This document shows, in pieces, positions 38,361 to 46,686 of a DNA stretch of 64,000 nt; within the stretch, counting starts at the first letter, position 1; the number at the start of each line of letters is the position of its first letter. The position numbers and the translations under genes were made by a program. The DNA lies in the NCBI RefSeq assembly GCF_000368625.1, contig NZ_KB849574.1:581608-645607 (forward strand), in the 5' to 3' direction. The notes beneath the pieces are model-generated. The model was given only the letters and a program-made list of their open reading frames with translations. It was not told where the DNA came from and searched no databases. Source of the DNA: Acinetobacter schindleri CIP 107287 (GTDB taxonomy: Bacteria > Pseudomonadota > Gammaproteobacteria > Pseudomonadales > Moraxellaceae).

Positions 38361-39206
38361 ATGAGCATATCTCAAGCTTTGCTAGAACAGTCGATTCAGA
38401 TCAATATTCAACAGGCATTGGCTGAAGACATTGGTGATGGTGACATCACTGCCCTGCTGACACCTGAAGATGAACAGGCGACTGCCACCATTATCAGTCG
38501 TGAGAATATGGTGCTGGCTGGGCAACCTTGGGTGAATGCTTTGATTCAAGCCTACGATCCAAAAATTGAAGTGATCTGGCTGAAGAATGACGGTGACCGT
38601 GTCGGGGCAAATGAAGCCTTCCTGAAACTGGCAGGTTCTGCGCGTAGCCTGCTCACGGTAGAACGTCCGGCACTGAATTTTGTCCAAACCCTGTCTGCAG
38701 TCGCGACCAAAACAGCAAGCTATGTCAAACAATTAGAAGGTTTAAATACCAAACTATTAGACACCCGTAAAACTATTCCCGGCCTACGTATTGCACAGAA
38801 ATATGCCGTAGCGATTGGGGGTGGTCAGAATCATCGTCTGGGGCTGTTCGATGCCTTTTTAATTAAAGAAAATCACATCATGGCGGCTGGTGGAATTGAA
38901 CAGGCCATTGCCAAGGCACATCAGATTGCACCAGGTAAACCGGTAGAAGTCGAAGTAGAAACCTGGGATGAGTTAAATCAGGCACTTGAAGCCAAGGCAA
39001 ATATTGTAATGCTGGATAATTTTAGCCAGCAGCAAATGATTGATGCGGTGAAGCATGTAGCAGGTCGTTGCAAACTGGAAGCTTCGGGCAATATTACGAT
39101 TGAGAACTTACGTGAAGTGGCTAGTACAGGTGTAGATTATATTTCGATGGGCGTTCTGACCAAGGATGTGAAAGCAATTGATTTATCCATGCGTTTTAAC
39201 GCCTAG
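38361..39206 (+). CDS. nadC: Nicotinate-nucleotide pyrophosphorylase (quinolinate PRTase)
   Basis: Turns quinolinate and PRPP into nicotinate mononucleotide in NAD synthesis. The 281-residue protein has EDIGDGDITALL near residue 20, RPALNFVQTLSAVATKT near residue 103, DTRKTIPGLR near residue 134, GGGQNHRLGLFDAFLIKENH near residue 153 and ASGNITIENL near residue 240. Normal length, own terminator. Confidence 0.97.
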   Translation: MSISQALLEQSIQINIQQALAEDIGDGDITALLTPEDEQATATIISRENMVLAGQPWVNALIQAYDPKIEVIWLKNDGDRVGANEAFLKLAGSARSLLTVERPALNFVQTLSAVATKTASYVKQLEGLNTKLLDTRKTIPGLRIAQKYAVAIGGGQNHRLGLFDAFLIKENHIMAAGGIEQAIAKAHQIAPGKPVEVEVETWDELNQALEAKANIVMLDNFSQQQMIDAVKHVAGRCKLEASGNITIENLREVASTGVDYISMGVLTKDVKAIDLSMRFNA

Positions 39207-39228
39207 ATCTTGCTGAATACGCGATAGA

Positions 39229-39258
39229 AGAAGGGTGCGAAGCACCCTTTTTTTTTAT
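39229..39258 (+). terminator. Terminator of nadC
   Basis: AAGGGTGC-GAA-GCACCCTT stem followed by a long T-run. Confidence 0.85.
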
Positions 39259-39342
39259 TTTTCGATTTTTTTGTGCAAAAACTGCACAAAAAAATAATAA
39301 AGATGAATGAAGTGACACTTGGGTATGATGACTATATGATGA

Positions 39343-39465
39343 CTAATTGGTATTTTGTCCTGCTGGTGCAGAAGCACCATCCCGATCTGCATCACGGGAA
39401 TTATTATCACAGGCAGTCAGACCAAGAACGGTACAGACTGAAAGTGCCATGAATAATATTTTCAT
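39343..39465 (-). CDS. Small lipoprotein, 40 residues
   Basis: A short gene: ATG at 39465 with AGAGGGT about eight bases upstream, TAG at 39343-39345. The protein begins MKILFMALSVCTVLG and has lipobox GLTAC with Cys at residue 19, leaving only about 22 residues after lipid attachment (rich in Asp, Asn, Ala). The good ribosome site, typical signal sequence and lipobox argue for a real gene of the entericidin-like or small-lipoprotein type. Function unknown. Confidence 0.75.
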   Translation of the reverse strand: MKILFMALSVCTVLGLTACDNNSRDADRDGASAPAGQNTN

Positions 39466-39582
39466 ACGTCGACCCTCTATAGTTAAGTAGATTGAAAATC
39501 ATCTCTCGAAACACAGCGATACAGTAGATAGGTCCTGTTCAATTTTTGTGAGGCAATATTGAAGCCTAAGAATACCCATAAA

Positions 39583-39608
39583 AAAACGCATCCGAAGATG
39601 CGTTTTTC
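39583..39608 (-). terminator. Terminator of rph
   Basis: AAACGCATC-CGAA-GATGCGTTT stem with a T-run on the minus strand past the rph stop. Confidence 0.85.
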
Positions 39609-39621
39609 ACTAGAAGATAAA

Positions 39622-40338
39622 TTACCAGCCTAAAGCTTCTTGCTGTTTCTTGATCAGCTCTTGGATGCCCTTCTCAGCCATTTCCAGCATGTCATTGCAT
39701 TGACTACGGGTAAATGGCTTGTCTTCTGCAGTACCCTGAATTTCAATGAATTCACCAGCTTGAGTCATCACGACATTCAGGTCAGTCTGGCAGTTAGAAT
39801 CTTCTTCATAGCAAAGATCTAGTAATACTTCATCTTTGAAAATACCCACAGAAATTGCAGCAACCAGACCTTTAAGTGGATCTTGCTTGATTTTTTTCTT
39901 TTCAAGCAACACATTCATCGCATCAATCAATGCTACCGCAGCACCGGTAATAGAGGCTGTACGTGTCCCGCCATCTGCTTGGATCACATCACAGTCGATG
40001 GTAATCGTATTTTCACCGAGTTTTTTCAGGTCCACCATAGCGCGCAGGCTACGGCCGATCAGACGCTGGATTTCCTGAGTACGGCCACTCTGTTTGCCAC
40101 GTGCCGCTTCACGGTCGCTACGGGTATGTGTTGAACGTGGCAGCATGCCATATTCTGCGGTTACCCAGCCTTGGCCCTGACCTTTCAGGAAACGGGGTAC
40201 CGAGTTGTCAATGCTGGCAGTACAAAGCACTTTAGTATGACCAAATTCAACCAATACTGAACCTTCCGCATAACGTGTGTAATTGCGGGTAATTTTGATG
40301 TCACGTAATTGATCTAATGCTCGCTGGTCGATACGCAT
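39622..40338 (-). CDS. rph: Ribonuclease PH
   Basis: Phosphate-dependent 3'-5' exonuclease that trims tRNA 3' ends. The 238-residue protein has the family blocks [21 protein letters not shown] near residue 20, [17 protein letters not shown] near residue 58, [16 protein letters not shown] near residue 84 and [19 protein letters not shown] near residue 116. Full length, unlike the frameshifted gene of E. coli K-12. Confidence 0.96.
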   Translation of the reverse strand: MRIDQRALDQLRDIKITRNYTRYAEGSVLVEFGHTKVLCTASIDNSVPRFLKGQGQGWVTAEYGMLPRSTHTRSDREAARGKQSGRTQEIQRLIGRSLRAMVDLKKLGENTITIDCDVIQADGGTRTASITGAAVALIDAMNVLLEKKKIKQDPLKGLVAAISVGIFKDEVLLDLCYEEDSNCQTDLNVVMTQAGEFIEIQGTAEDKPFTRSQCNDMLEMAEKGIQELIKKQQEALGW

Positions 40339-40536
40339 AAATAAGTCCTGCTTTGACTGAAAAATAATTGCGGCTCAGTATAGCAGAAGCCTCTGCCAAG
40401 ATTGCCCGGCCCTTGGCATGATTTACAAAATCAATTCAGTCTTGTTCGATCAAAATACAAAATCAGGCCATCTGAATGGCGCTGCGTGATTGCCGATTTT
40501 TTGTTAAACTTAAAGGGAAATATCGAGAAGATTTTT

Positions 40537-41166
40537 ATGTCTTTACGTGCAGAACGCAAACAGCAAAGTCATCAGGCAATACTAGATGCCGCACTGGTAC
40601 TGAGTAGCCGTGGTCGTGCATTTAGCAATATCAGCCTGCGTGAACTGTCCCGTGAAGTTGGACTGGTGCCGACGGCGTTCTACCGGCATTTTAAGGACAT
40701 GCAGCAATTGGGTCTGGAACTGCTCGACCAAGTCGCCATTAATTTAAAAGGTGTCTTAAATCGGCTGGTAGAAGCTTACTTGTATCAAGTACATTCAGAC
40801 ACTGAAACCTCAATTGGTCTTTTCCTTCAGGCTGTTGAAGAACATCCTGAGCCATGGCTATTTTTTAGTACAGAACGTTGGGGCGGATCAGACTTTTTGC
40901 GGACCAGTATTGAGCGAGAACTGCAATTTTTAGTTGCTGATCTGGTCGATGAGCTGGGAAATCTTTATTCCGCTCAGGGAATCAAATCGCCTCAACACTT
41001 GAGGCTGCTGATCCAGATGCTCGTGGATTTATCCCTGAATTGGGCGATGGGTTGGCTGAGTATTCAGGGTCTGTCAGATGCCAATCTTCAACAAAGTCGC
41101 GCAGCAGAATTTAAAGCTCAGACGGTTATTCAGATGCAACTGCTATTTCAGGGCATTCATGCATAA
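40537..41166 (+). CDS. fabR: TetR-family regulator, FabR-like
   Basis: A 209-residue TetR-type repressor. The HTH region (residues about 10-55) reads SNISLRELSREVGLVPTAFYRHFKDMQQLGLELLDQ, close to E. coli FabR, which controls unsaturated fatty acid genes. ATG 40537 follows GAGAAG; the frame is open from 40402 but the extra part is not TetR-like. It is divergent from rph and has no fab gene next to it, so the target is inferred from similarity only. Confidence 0.78.
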   Translation: MSLRAERKQQSHQAILDAALVLSSRGRAFSNISLRELSREVGLVPTAFYRHFKDMQQLGLELLDQVAINLKGVLNRLVEAYLYQVHSDTETSIGLFLQAVEEHPEPWLFFSTERWGGSDFLRTSIERELQFLVADLVDELGNLYSAQGIKSPQHLRLLIQMLVDLSLNWAMGWLSIQGLSDANLQQSRAAEFKAQTVIQMQLLFQGIHA

Positions 41167-41204
41167 ACAGCCTTCAGGCAGCTAGAATAGATATTTTCAA
41201 CAAT

Positions 41205-41236
41205 AAAAAACCTGCAGCAATGTGCAGGTTTTTTAA
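41205..41236. terminator. Bidirectional terminator
   Basis: AAACCTGCA/TGCAGGTTT stem with A- and T-runs between the convergent fabR-like and dsbA genes. Confidence 0.85.
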
Positions 41237-41249
41237 GATCAGGCAGAAA

Positions 41250-41864
41250 TTATTTTGCCTTACGCTCTTTTTCTACCAGGAAATTTACCACCTGAATTAC
41301 TTTGGCATCATCACCCTGAACGACATACTTACCATTCACGGTCACGGCTGGCACACCCGTTAACTGATAAGATGCGGCTAGATTTTTCGCCTGGGCGATT
41401 TTTGAAGAAATCGGGAATGATTTATACGTACTGTTAAATTTCGCTTCTGAAATACCATAACGGGTATAGAACTTGGCGAGTTGTGCTTGTTCTAAAATTG
41501 GTTTTTGCTTCGCATGGATATCATGGAACAACTGCAAGTGCGCTTTTTGACGAACACCCAGGGCTTCAGACACATAATAGGCACGTGCTGCCTGTTCCCA
41601 TAGTGGGTTCATCGCAGCTGGAGTACGGACAAAACGAATATCTTTAGGCAGTTGTTTCAACCAGGTCTGCATATGCGGTTCAAGTGTGTAGCAGTGACCA
41701 CAGCCATACCAGAAGAATTCACGTACTTCGATTTTCCCTGGCTTTTCAACTTTAACTGGCTTAGCCAGCACTTGATAGTCTTGGCCTGCTACAAAGTTGG
41801 CCATCGCACTACCAGAAAATGCTAAAACAGATGCAGCAACAGTGCCTAAAATAAATTTTTTCAT
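41250..41864 (-). CDS. dsbA: Thiol:disulfide interchange protein DsbA
   Basis: Periplasmic oxidase that introduces disulfides; DsbB re-oxidises it. The 204-residue precursor has a signal peptide (MKKFILGTVAASVLAFSGSAMA), the active site CGHC in FFWYGCGHCYTLEP near residue 56 and the cis-Pro loop GVPAVTVNGKY near residue 168. ATG 41864 has GAGGA about 11 bases upstream. Its upstream region is interrupted after only 47 bases by the tnpB element, so its native promoter is probably displaced. Confidence 0.94.
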   Translation of the reverse strand: MKKFILGTVAASVLAFSGSAMANFVAGQDYQVLAKPVKVEKPGKIEVREFFWYGCGHCYTLEPHMQTWLKQLPKDIRFVRTPAAMNPLWEQAARAYYVSEALGVRQKAHLQLFHDIHAKQKPILEQAQLAKFYTRYGISEAKFNSTYKSFPISSKIAQAKNLAASYQLTGVPAVTVNGKYVVQGDDAKVIQVVNFLVEKERKAK

Positions 41865-41911
41865 TGGAATTATGATCCTCAAAATCTTTATGATTAGCTT
41901 ATGCAGATACT

Positions 41912-42060
41912 TTGACATCCTCCCCCAGCTAAAGCAAGGGGATTCCTACTGCTAGACGCTCATGCCCGAGCGCAAGAATATTCAGTGCGGAATTTACATC
42001 CCGATCCCATGAGCTACCACACTCACCACACTGCCACTCTCTTATTCCTAAACCTGCTCT
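41912..42060 (-). ncRNA. Predicted omega RNA (reRNA) of TnpB
   Basis: In characterised TnpB systems the guide scaffold overlaps the 3' end of tnpB and runs through the right end, with the guide taken from flanking DNA. By that rule the scaffold would lie here and the guide would be the bases just beyond 41912, reading leftward into the dsbA leader. The 5' limit is arbitrary. Confidence 0.4.
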
Positions 42061-42987
42061 ACCTTTCGGACTACTGGAGCGTGAGCCACAGCACGAACAA
42101 GTTTGGGTGGTATAGGCTTCATTGACTTCTTCATACCATACCCCTGCGTTCTCGCATTTATACTTGAGCATGGTTCTTAGTGTTGTCCAACTGGCATCTA
42201 ACACAGACTTGGCTAGTTTGGTTTGCGCTAATGCTTTGGCATTCACATTGCCAACGAAGATTGCTGCATGTTCTTTTACCAGTTTATGGCTGAATTGATG
42301 CAGCATGTTTTGTCTTACATTTTTAATCTTGGCGTGAATTGCTTTCACTCGTTTTTTATTTTTTGCACGTTGAGCAATACCAAGTTTTTGTTCATATTTC
42401 CGATAGATTTGAGGGGCTTTAAGTTTTACGCCATCTGAACAAGTGGCTAAATCTTTTAAACCTAAATCTATGCCAATTGAGGTTATAGCGGCGGTTTTCT
42501 CTGTTTTAGCATTGTCAACTACAAGACATACATACCAACGGCCTCGGCTATCTTCAACGAATGAGCCTGTTTTAACCCTGTATTGACTTAAACCGTAATT
42601 ATCCCATAACTTGAATTGGTGTTTACCATATTGAACACAGCCATCAGCATATTTGATTGCAACCTTTTTAAACGGTATCCAACCCAGTGAGCGTCTAGCT
42701 GATTTTTTATTACTGACACGCCATTTTAGTTTTGCTTTTTTGAACTGCTTGCGTCTTGTGACCAATTCTTCTGTCACTGCCTGAATAGTTTGACTGTGCA
42801 AGTTGCATTCTTTCGATGTGCCTTTCGTGTATTTTGCAATATCGTATGCTGAAAAGAATTGTTGTTTTTTTTGAAGATGTTTAAAACACAAATCATTGAC
42901 ATAATTCCAAACTAAATTTACTTCGGATGCTAACTGATTTAGCACCTTGCAATGTTTGTCTTTTATGCGTAATTTGAGTGTCTTCAT
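41929..42987 (-). CDS. tnpB: TnpB-type RNA-guided nuclease (IS605 OrfB) with rearranged RuvC site
   Basis: A 352-residue TnpB. It has the N-terminal helical/WED region, RuvC-I Asp in GIDLGLKDL near residue 173, a CxxC...CxxC zinc ribbon (CSCCGSRS and CGECGSSWD) and the last Asp in SWDRDVNSALNIL. The usual RuvC-II Glu position is Gly here (IFVGNVNAKAL near residue 245), and a Glu lies 44 residues later in VNEAYTTQTC. This is the rearranged site described for Fanzor and related TnpBs, so activity may be retained. The stop codon falls inside the right-end hairpin. The frame is intact. Confidence 0.9.
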   Translation of the reverse strand: MKTLKLRIKDKHCKVLNQLASEVNLVWNYVNDLCFKHLQKKQQFFSAYDIAKYTKGTSKECNLHSQTIQAVTEELVTRRKQFKKAKLKWRVSNKKSARRSLGWIPFKKVAIKYADGCVQYGKHQFKLWDNYGLSQYRVKTGSFVEDSRGRWYVCLVVDNAKTEKTAAITSIGIDLGLKDLATCSDGVKLKAPQIYRKYEQKLGIAQRAKNKKRVKAIHAKIKNVRQNMLHQFSHKLVKEHAAIFVGNVNAKALAQTKLAKSVLDASWTTLRTMLKYKCENAGVWYEEVNEAYTTQTCSCCGSRSSSPKGRAGLGIREWQCGECGSSWDRDVNSALNILALGHERLAVGIPLL

Positions 42988-43040
42988 CCAATTATTTTAA
43001 CAGTATTTTTCTTAATAGTGACTATAGTACAAGTATTTAA

Positions 43041-43059
43041 AACGACATTTCGTGTCGTT
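43041..43059. repeat. Perfect hairpin upstream of tnpB
   Basis: AACGACA-TTTCG-TGTCGTT, a 7-pair stem 54 bases before the tnpB start and inside the element. It may belong to the left-end structure or act on tnpB expression. Confidence 0.5.
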
Positions 43060-43086
43060 CATGTGGTTTACTCCAGTCGCTTATAT

Positions 43087-43106
43087 CCTCGTGCTGAACC
43101 ACGAGG
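43087..43106. repeat. Left-end hairpin of the tnpB element
   Basis: CCTCGTG-CTGAAC-CACGAGG, a perfect 7-pair stem about 20 bases inside the proposed left tip. Subterminal hairpins of this kind are what TnpA recognises in the IS200/IS605 family. Confidence 0.65.
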
Positions 43107-43256
43107 TTTTACGCTCCAGTGGATAAATCAAATATGCGGCTTTCGTTTTTATTCTGTGAACTTTTTTAAGGCTTTTATCGCTTTTTTTGCAGGAAGCGCT
43201 ACACTAATCAACATTGAACTTTTTTAAAATATAATGACTTGATTGAGGTGACACCG

Positions 43257-43985
43257 ATGTCGCAATTGAATGTTGATCCACAAGAAATTGCCAAATTTGA
43301 AGCTTTCGCAGCCATATGGTGGGATCAGCATTCCGAGTTCCGCCCTTTGCACATGATTAATCCACTACGTCTGAACTGGATTGACGAATATGCTGGCGGC
43401 TTGAGCGGCAAGAAAGTTCTGGATGTGGGCTGTGGCGGTGGCATTCTGGCCGAAAGCATGGCACGCCGTGGTGCTGATGTGCTTGGTATCGATATGGGTG
43501 AAGCACCACTGAATGTGGCACGTCTACATGCGGAACAGGAAGGTGTCAGCAATATTCAATACCGTCAGGTTCCTGTTGAGCAACTCGCCGAGGAACAGGC
43601 GGGACAATACGATGTGGTGACCTGCATGGAAATGCTGGAGCATGTTCCAGATCCGGCATCGATCATTCAGGCTTGCCATAAGCTGGTAAAACCAGGCGGT
43701 CATGTGTTCTTCTCGACCATTAACCGTAATCCGAAGTCATATCTGTTTGCCATTATTGGTGCAGAATATGTGCTGCGTATGCTGGCACGTGGTACGCATG
43801 ATTACAGCAAATTTATCAAACCATCTGAACTGGCGCATGACATCCGCAACGCTGGTCTTAAACTAAAAGATATGACGGGTCTGCACTATAACCCGCTGAC
43901 CAAACGGTACTGGTTAGCGCCCAATGTAGATGTTAACTATATGGTCTATACGGCAAAAGAACAGGCGAATGGAGCTGCTGAATGA
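43257..43985 (+). CDS. ubiG: Ubiquinone biosynthesis O-methyltransferase
   Basis: Performs both O-methylations of ubiquinone synthesis with SAM. The 242-residue protein has the SAM motif [16 protein letters not shown] near residue 51, [13 protein letters not shown] near residue 118 and [12 protein letters not shown] near residue 181. ATG 43257 has TTGAGGTG seven bases upstream; the frame from 43239 has no better site. Its TGA overlaps the mupP ATG by four bases. Confidence 0.95.
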   Translation: MSQLNVDPQEIAKFEAFAAIWWDQHSEFRPLHMINPLRLNWIDEYAGGLSGKKVLDVGCGGGILAESMARRGADVLGIDMGEAPLNVARLHAEQEGVSNIQYRQVPVEQLAEEQAGQYDVVTCMEMLEHVPDPASIIQACHKLVKPGGHVFFSTINRNPKSYLFAIIGAEYVLRMLARGTHDYSKFIKPSELAHDIRNAGLKLKDMTGLHYNPLTKRYWLAPNVDVNYMVYTAKEQANGAAE

Positions 43986-44665
43986 AAGCAGTTCTCTTTG
44001 ACCTCGATGGTACCTTAATTGACACTGCTGCCGACTTTGTCCGCATTATTCAGGATATGTGCCGCGAAGAAGGCCGTGAAGTAGTAGCACCAGAGTTGAT
44101 CCGCACTCAGGTTTCAGAAGGTGCTCGTGCCATGGTCAAGCTGGTCTATCCGGAACTCGAGCTGGAAGATCCTCTCCTGCTGGCGCATCGTCAGCGTTTC
44201 TTAGACCTGTATGGTGCCGATATTGCAGTAGATACTGACCTGTTTGACGGCATGTATCCACTGCTGGAAGCTTTGGAGGCACGCAGTATTCCTTGGGGTA
44301 TTGTCACCAATAAACCACGCTGGTTAAGTGAATCGCTGCTTGCGGCATTGAATCTCTCAGAGCGCTGTTCGGTACTGGTCTGCCCGGAAGATGTGGGCCG
44401 TACCAAACCGGATCCGGAGCCAATGTATCTGGCAGCAAAACAGATTGACCTGGCGGCTAAAGACTGTATCTATGTCGGCGATCATCCACGTGATATCGAT
44501 GCCGGACGTGCAGCCAATATGTATACTATTCTGGCAGCCTATGGTTATCTGCCTTTAGAACATAAAGATAATTTAAACGCCTGGCAGGCCGATTGTATCG
44601 TGCATAGTGTAGAAGAATTACATCAACGAATTCAGGATCTGGTTTTAAAGCCAGTACTCGGCTAA
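43982..44665 (+). CDS. mupP: HAD phosphatase, probable N-acetylmuramate 6-phosphatase
   Basis: A 227-residue HAD phosphatase: [13 protein letters not shown] near residue 7, TNKPRWLS near residue 109 and [15 protein letters not shown] near residue 160. The family is often labelled Gph (phosphoglycolate phosphatase). In Pseudomonas the gene between ubiG and a YciK-like gene is mupP, which dephosphorylates MurNAc-6-P in wall recycling; the order here is the same, so MupP is preferred. ampD at 38 kb belongs to the same recycling pathway. Confidence 0.82.
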   Translation: MKAVLFDLDGTLIDTAADFVRIIQDMCREEGREVVAPELIRTQVSEGARAMVKLVYPELELEDPLLLAHRQRFLDLYGADIAVDTDLFDGMYPLLEALEARSIPWGIVTNKPRWLSESLLAALNLSERCSVLVCPEDVGRTKPDPEPMYLAAKQIDLAAKDCIYVGDHPRDIDAGRAANMYTILAAYGYLPLEHKDNLNAWQADCIVHSVEELHQRIQDLVLKPVLG

Positions 44666-44728
44666 AACTCAGGTTCCGGTCAGAACATTAAACTTCACAA
44701 CAATAAGCAAGAAATAAGGAGGTCGTTC

Positions 44729-45475
44729 ATGAAGTATTCAGAATATCAACCTCGCTCAGACCTGTTAAAGGATCGTATTATCCTGATCACAGGTGCCGGC
44801 GATGGCATTGGACGTGCAGCAGCGATCAGCTATGCCCTGCATGGTGCGACGGTAGTGCTGCATGGTCGTACCCTGAACAAGCTTGAAGTCATCTACGATG
44901 AAATTGAAGGTTTGGGTGCACCACGCCCGGCAATTCTGCCTTTACAGCTTTCCAGTGCTTCTGAGCGTGATTACGAACTCCTGTTCGAAACACTGAGTAA
45001 ACAGTTTGGTCGTCTGGACGGAATTCTGCATAATGCAGGCATGCTCGGTGAACGGATTGAACTGGCAAACTATAGCCCCGGCGTCTGGGATGATGTAATG
45101 GCTGTCAACCTGCGTGCACCCTTTGTGCTGACTCAGGCCCTGCTTCCTCTGCTCGAAAAATCTGAGCATGCTTCCGTGGTCTTTACCAGTTCAGGTGTAG
45201 GCCGTCAGGTGCGTGAACGCTGGGGAGCTTATTCAGTTTCCAAGGTTGCTATTGAAGCGGTAAGCCAGCTATTTGCCAAAGAAAATGTACATCCACATGT
45301 GCGCTTTAACTGCATTAATCCGGGTGCAACCCGGACTGCGATGCGTTCTAAAGCCTATCCGGATGAAGATCCACTAACCTTGCCAACCCCGGAATCGATT
45401 ATGCCGGCTTATCTGTACCTGATGGGTGATGACAGCCTGCATATGAATGGTCAAAGTATTGATGCGCAGGATTAA
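44729..45475 (+). CDS. yciK: YciK-family short-chain oxidoreductase
   Basis: A 248-residue SDR with the cofactor motif TGAGDGIGRAAA near residue 20, NAG near residue 94, Ser in FTSSGVGR near residue 145 and YSVSK near residue 160. It matches the YciK group found beside ubiG and mupP in related bacteria. The substrate is unknown. AGGAGG precedes the ATG. Confidence 0.88.
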   Translation: MKYSEYQPRSDLLKDRIILITGAGDGIGRAAAISYALHGATVVLHGRTLNKLEVIYDEIEGLGAPRPAILPLQLSSASERDYELLFETLSKQFGRLDGILHNAGMLGERIELANYSPGVWDDVMAVNLRAPFVLTQALLPLLEKSEHASVVFTSSGVGRQVRERWGAYSVSKVAIEAVSQLFAKENVHPHVRFNCINPGATRTAMRSKAYPDEDPLTLPTPESIMPAYLYLMGDDSLHMNGQSIDAQD

Positions 45476-45504
45476 CTGCTGATTGAAGTGAACATGATTG
45501 AAAT

Positions 45505-45528
45505 GAGGGAGCCTTGGCTCCCTTTTTC
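45505..45528 (+). terminator. Terminator of the ubiG-mupP-yciK unit
   Basis: GGGAGCC-TT-GGCTCCC stem followed by TTTTT. Confidence 0.85.
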
Positions 45529-45643
45529 ATTGCTATTTTAGACAGAAATAATGCATAAATCTTCTCTGACTCCACCCTGGTCGCATTGAGTTTCGTTAAA
45601 ATTCACCCATACTATCGCTAACAGATTTTGATTCGAGTGCAAC

Positions 45644-46063
45644 ATGACTGACCTAAACAACATCACCGTGACCACTTTGGAAGATGGCATGGTGTCACTT
45701 CTGATTGATCAGCAGCCAGTTTCTGAAAAATACGGCGTGAAGTTTGAAGCCAGCATTGTGGACGACATCAAGGCACTCGAAAATGGCAGCAAGCTGAAAC
45801 TATTCGAGCAGTTTATCTTTTCCCATACCGATCTGAACTTTGAACATGCTTATTACTATGTGACAGGTATTGAAAAACTGGATGATGGCTACCGTCTGGC
45901 TAAACATTTTGTGTATCGCATTAAAATTGAAAATCAGCCAGATATCGAACATGTAATTAGCAATCAAGGCAAGCCCATGACCACGGATGATGTACGTGCC
46001 TTTATTAATGCACATATCCAGAAGTCCCTGACTGACTATACCGATCTGAACTACGCTTACTAA
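45644..46063 (+). CDS. Conserved-looking protein of unknown function (139 residues)
   Basis: A soluble, acidic protein with no signal or membrane segment. I do not recognise a domain. It has its own promoter region and a terminator directly after the stop, and codon use resembles the neighbours, so it is likely a real single-gene unit. The ATG has only a weak ribosome site. Confidence 0.7.
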   Translation: MTDLNNITVTTLEDGMVSLLIDQQPVSEKYGVKFEASIVDDIKALENGSKLKLFEQFIFSHTDLNFEHAYYYVTGIEKLDDGYRLAKHFVYRIKIENQPDIEHVISNQGKPMTTDDVRAFINAHIQKSLTDYTDLNYAY

Positions 46064-46083
46064 GCCAGGTTTAAACCGATATA

Positions 46084-46112
46084 AGAGCACGCCAAGCGTG
46101 TTCTTTTTTTAT
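46084..46112 (+). terminator. Terminator of the 139-residue gene
   Basis: AGAGCACG-CCAAG-CGTGTTCT stem (one G-U) followed by TTTTTTT. Confidence 0.8.
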
Positions 46113-46247
46113 TCGGGAAACCTATTAAAAACAGCTATAAATCGGTTTTTTACATACTAATAATAATTTTATTCGGTTTTTCAAATTAAAGCCTGAGCGC
46201 TATGATACCTGTATTCAAGATGATGACCAGATAAAGGAGAATCCAGC

Positions 46248-46403
46248 ATGGCTGACCAAAAACGTAAAATCGAGACTATTCGCCATATTGAAAGCCTGCA
46301 ATTATCAGCTAGCTTGATTCAAGCTTTAGATGATGCCACTGAAGCGGAATGTGTGGCTGAAGCAATCCAGTCGTTACAGGGTTTGACTGAACAATGGAAC
46401 TAG
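46248..46403 (+). CDS. Small helical protein, 51 residues
   Basis: A short gene starting at ATG 46248 with a strong AAAGGAGA ribosome site and ending at TAG. The protein MADQKRKIETIRHIESLQ... is hydrophilic and predicted to be two helices (HIESLQLSASLIQALDDA and ECVAEAIQSLQGLTEQ). The ribosome site and amphipathic pattern argue that it is expressed. Function unknown. Confidence 0.7.
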   Translation: MADQKRKIETIRHIESLQLSASLIQALDDATEAECVAEAIQSLQGLTEQWN

Positions 46404-46686
46404 TTCAGACCTGCAAATATTGAGGTACTATTCGACTGGAATACAGGAGATAAATTGCCCTAATTAACCGAGTTTCTCTTGACCTCACCATACATTAGCC
46501 TCAGGATAGTATTTCACAGCTTCTCAAGCGCTTAGCCTGTATGAAGTGTTCAAAAACTACTGAAATCATGGCATAGTCATAATCTCTCTGCATTCTTTAA
46601 AGAATACATGCCTGATCTTCACAGTTTCTCTGCAATTTTTGCGTAAATTAGACTGTAGAAAATGAACAATTGATTGAGGGTTCACC

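Larger units (their letters stand above)
41912..43126 (-). mobile_element. tnpB-only IS200/IS605-type element (IS1341-like)
   Basis: A unit of about 1.2 kb holding only tnpB, between dsbA and ubiG. The right end has a hairpin at 41921-41942 (TCCCC/GGGGA) and ends in TCAA, the right cleavage tetranucleotide known for IS608. The left side has a perfect 7-pair hairpin at 43087-43106 (CCTCGTG-CTGAAC-CACGAGG). Reading the minus strand, TTGAT, the ISDra2 target motif, precedes the proposed left tip at 43126. No terminal inverted repeats or target duplication are expected for this family. tnpA is absent, so movement needs help in trans. The right tip is fairly firm; the left tip is an estimate. Confidence 0.75.

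Noticed and set aside
39301..39621. Attempt to extend nadC or rph into the spacer
   Set aside because: Both genes have full family length and their own terminators; the only coding signal is the small lipoprotein.
41887..41918. Upstream extension of dsbA from ATG 41918
   Set aside because: The extra codons cross the right end of the tnpB element and lack a ribosome site; the signal peptide begins at 41864.
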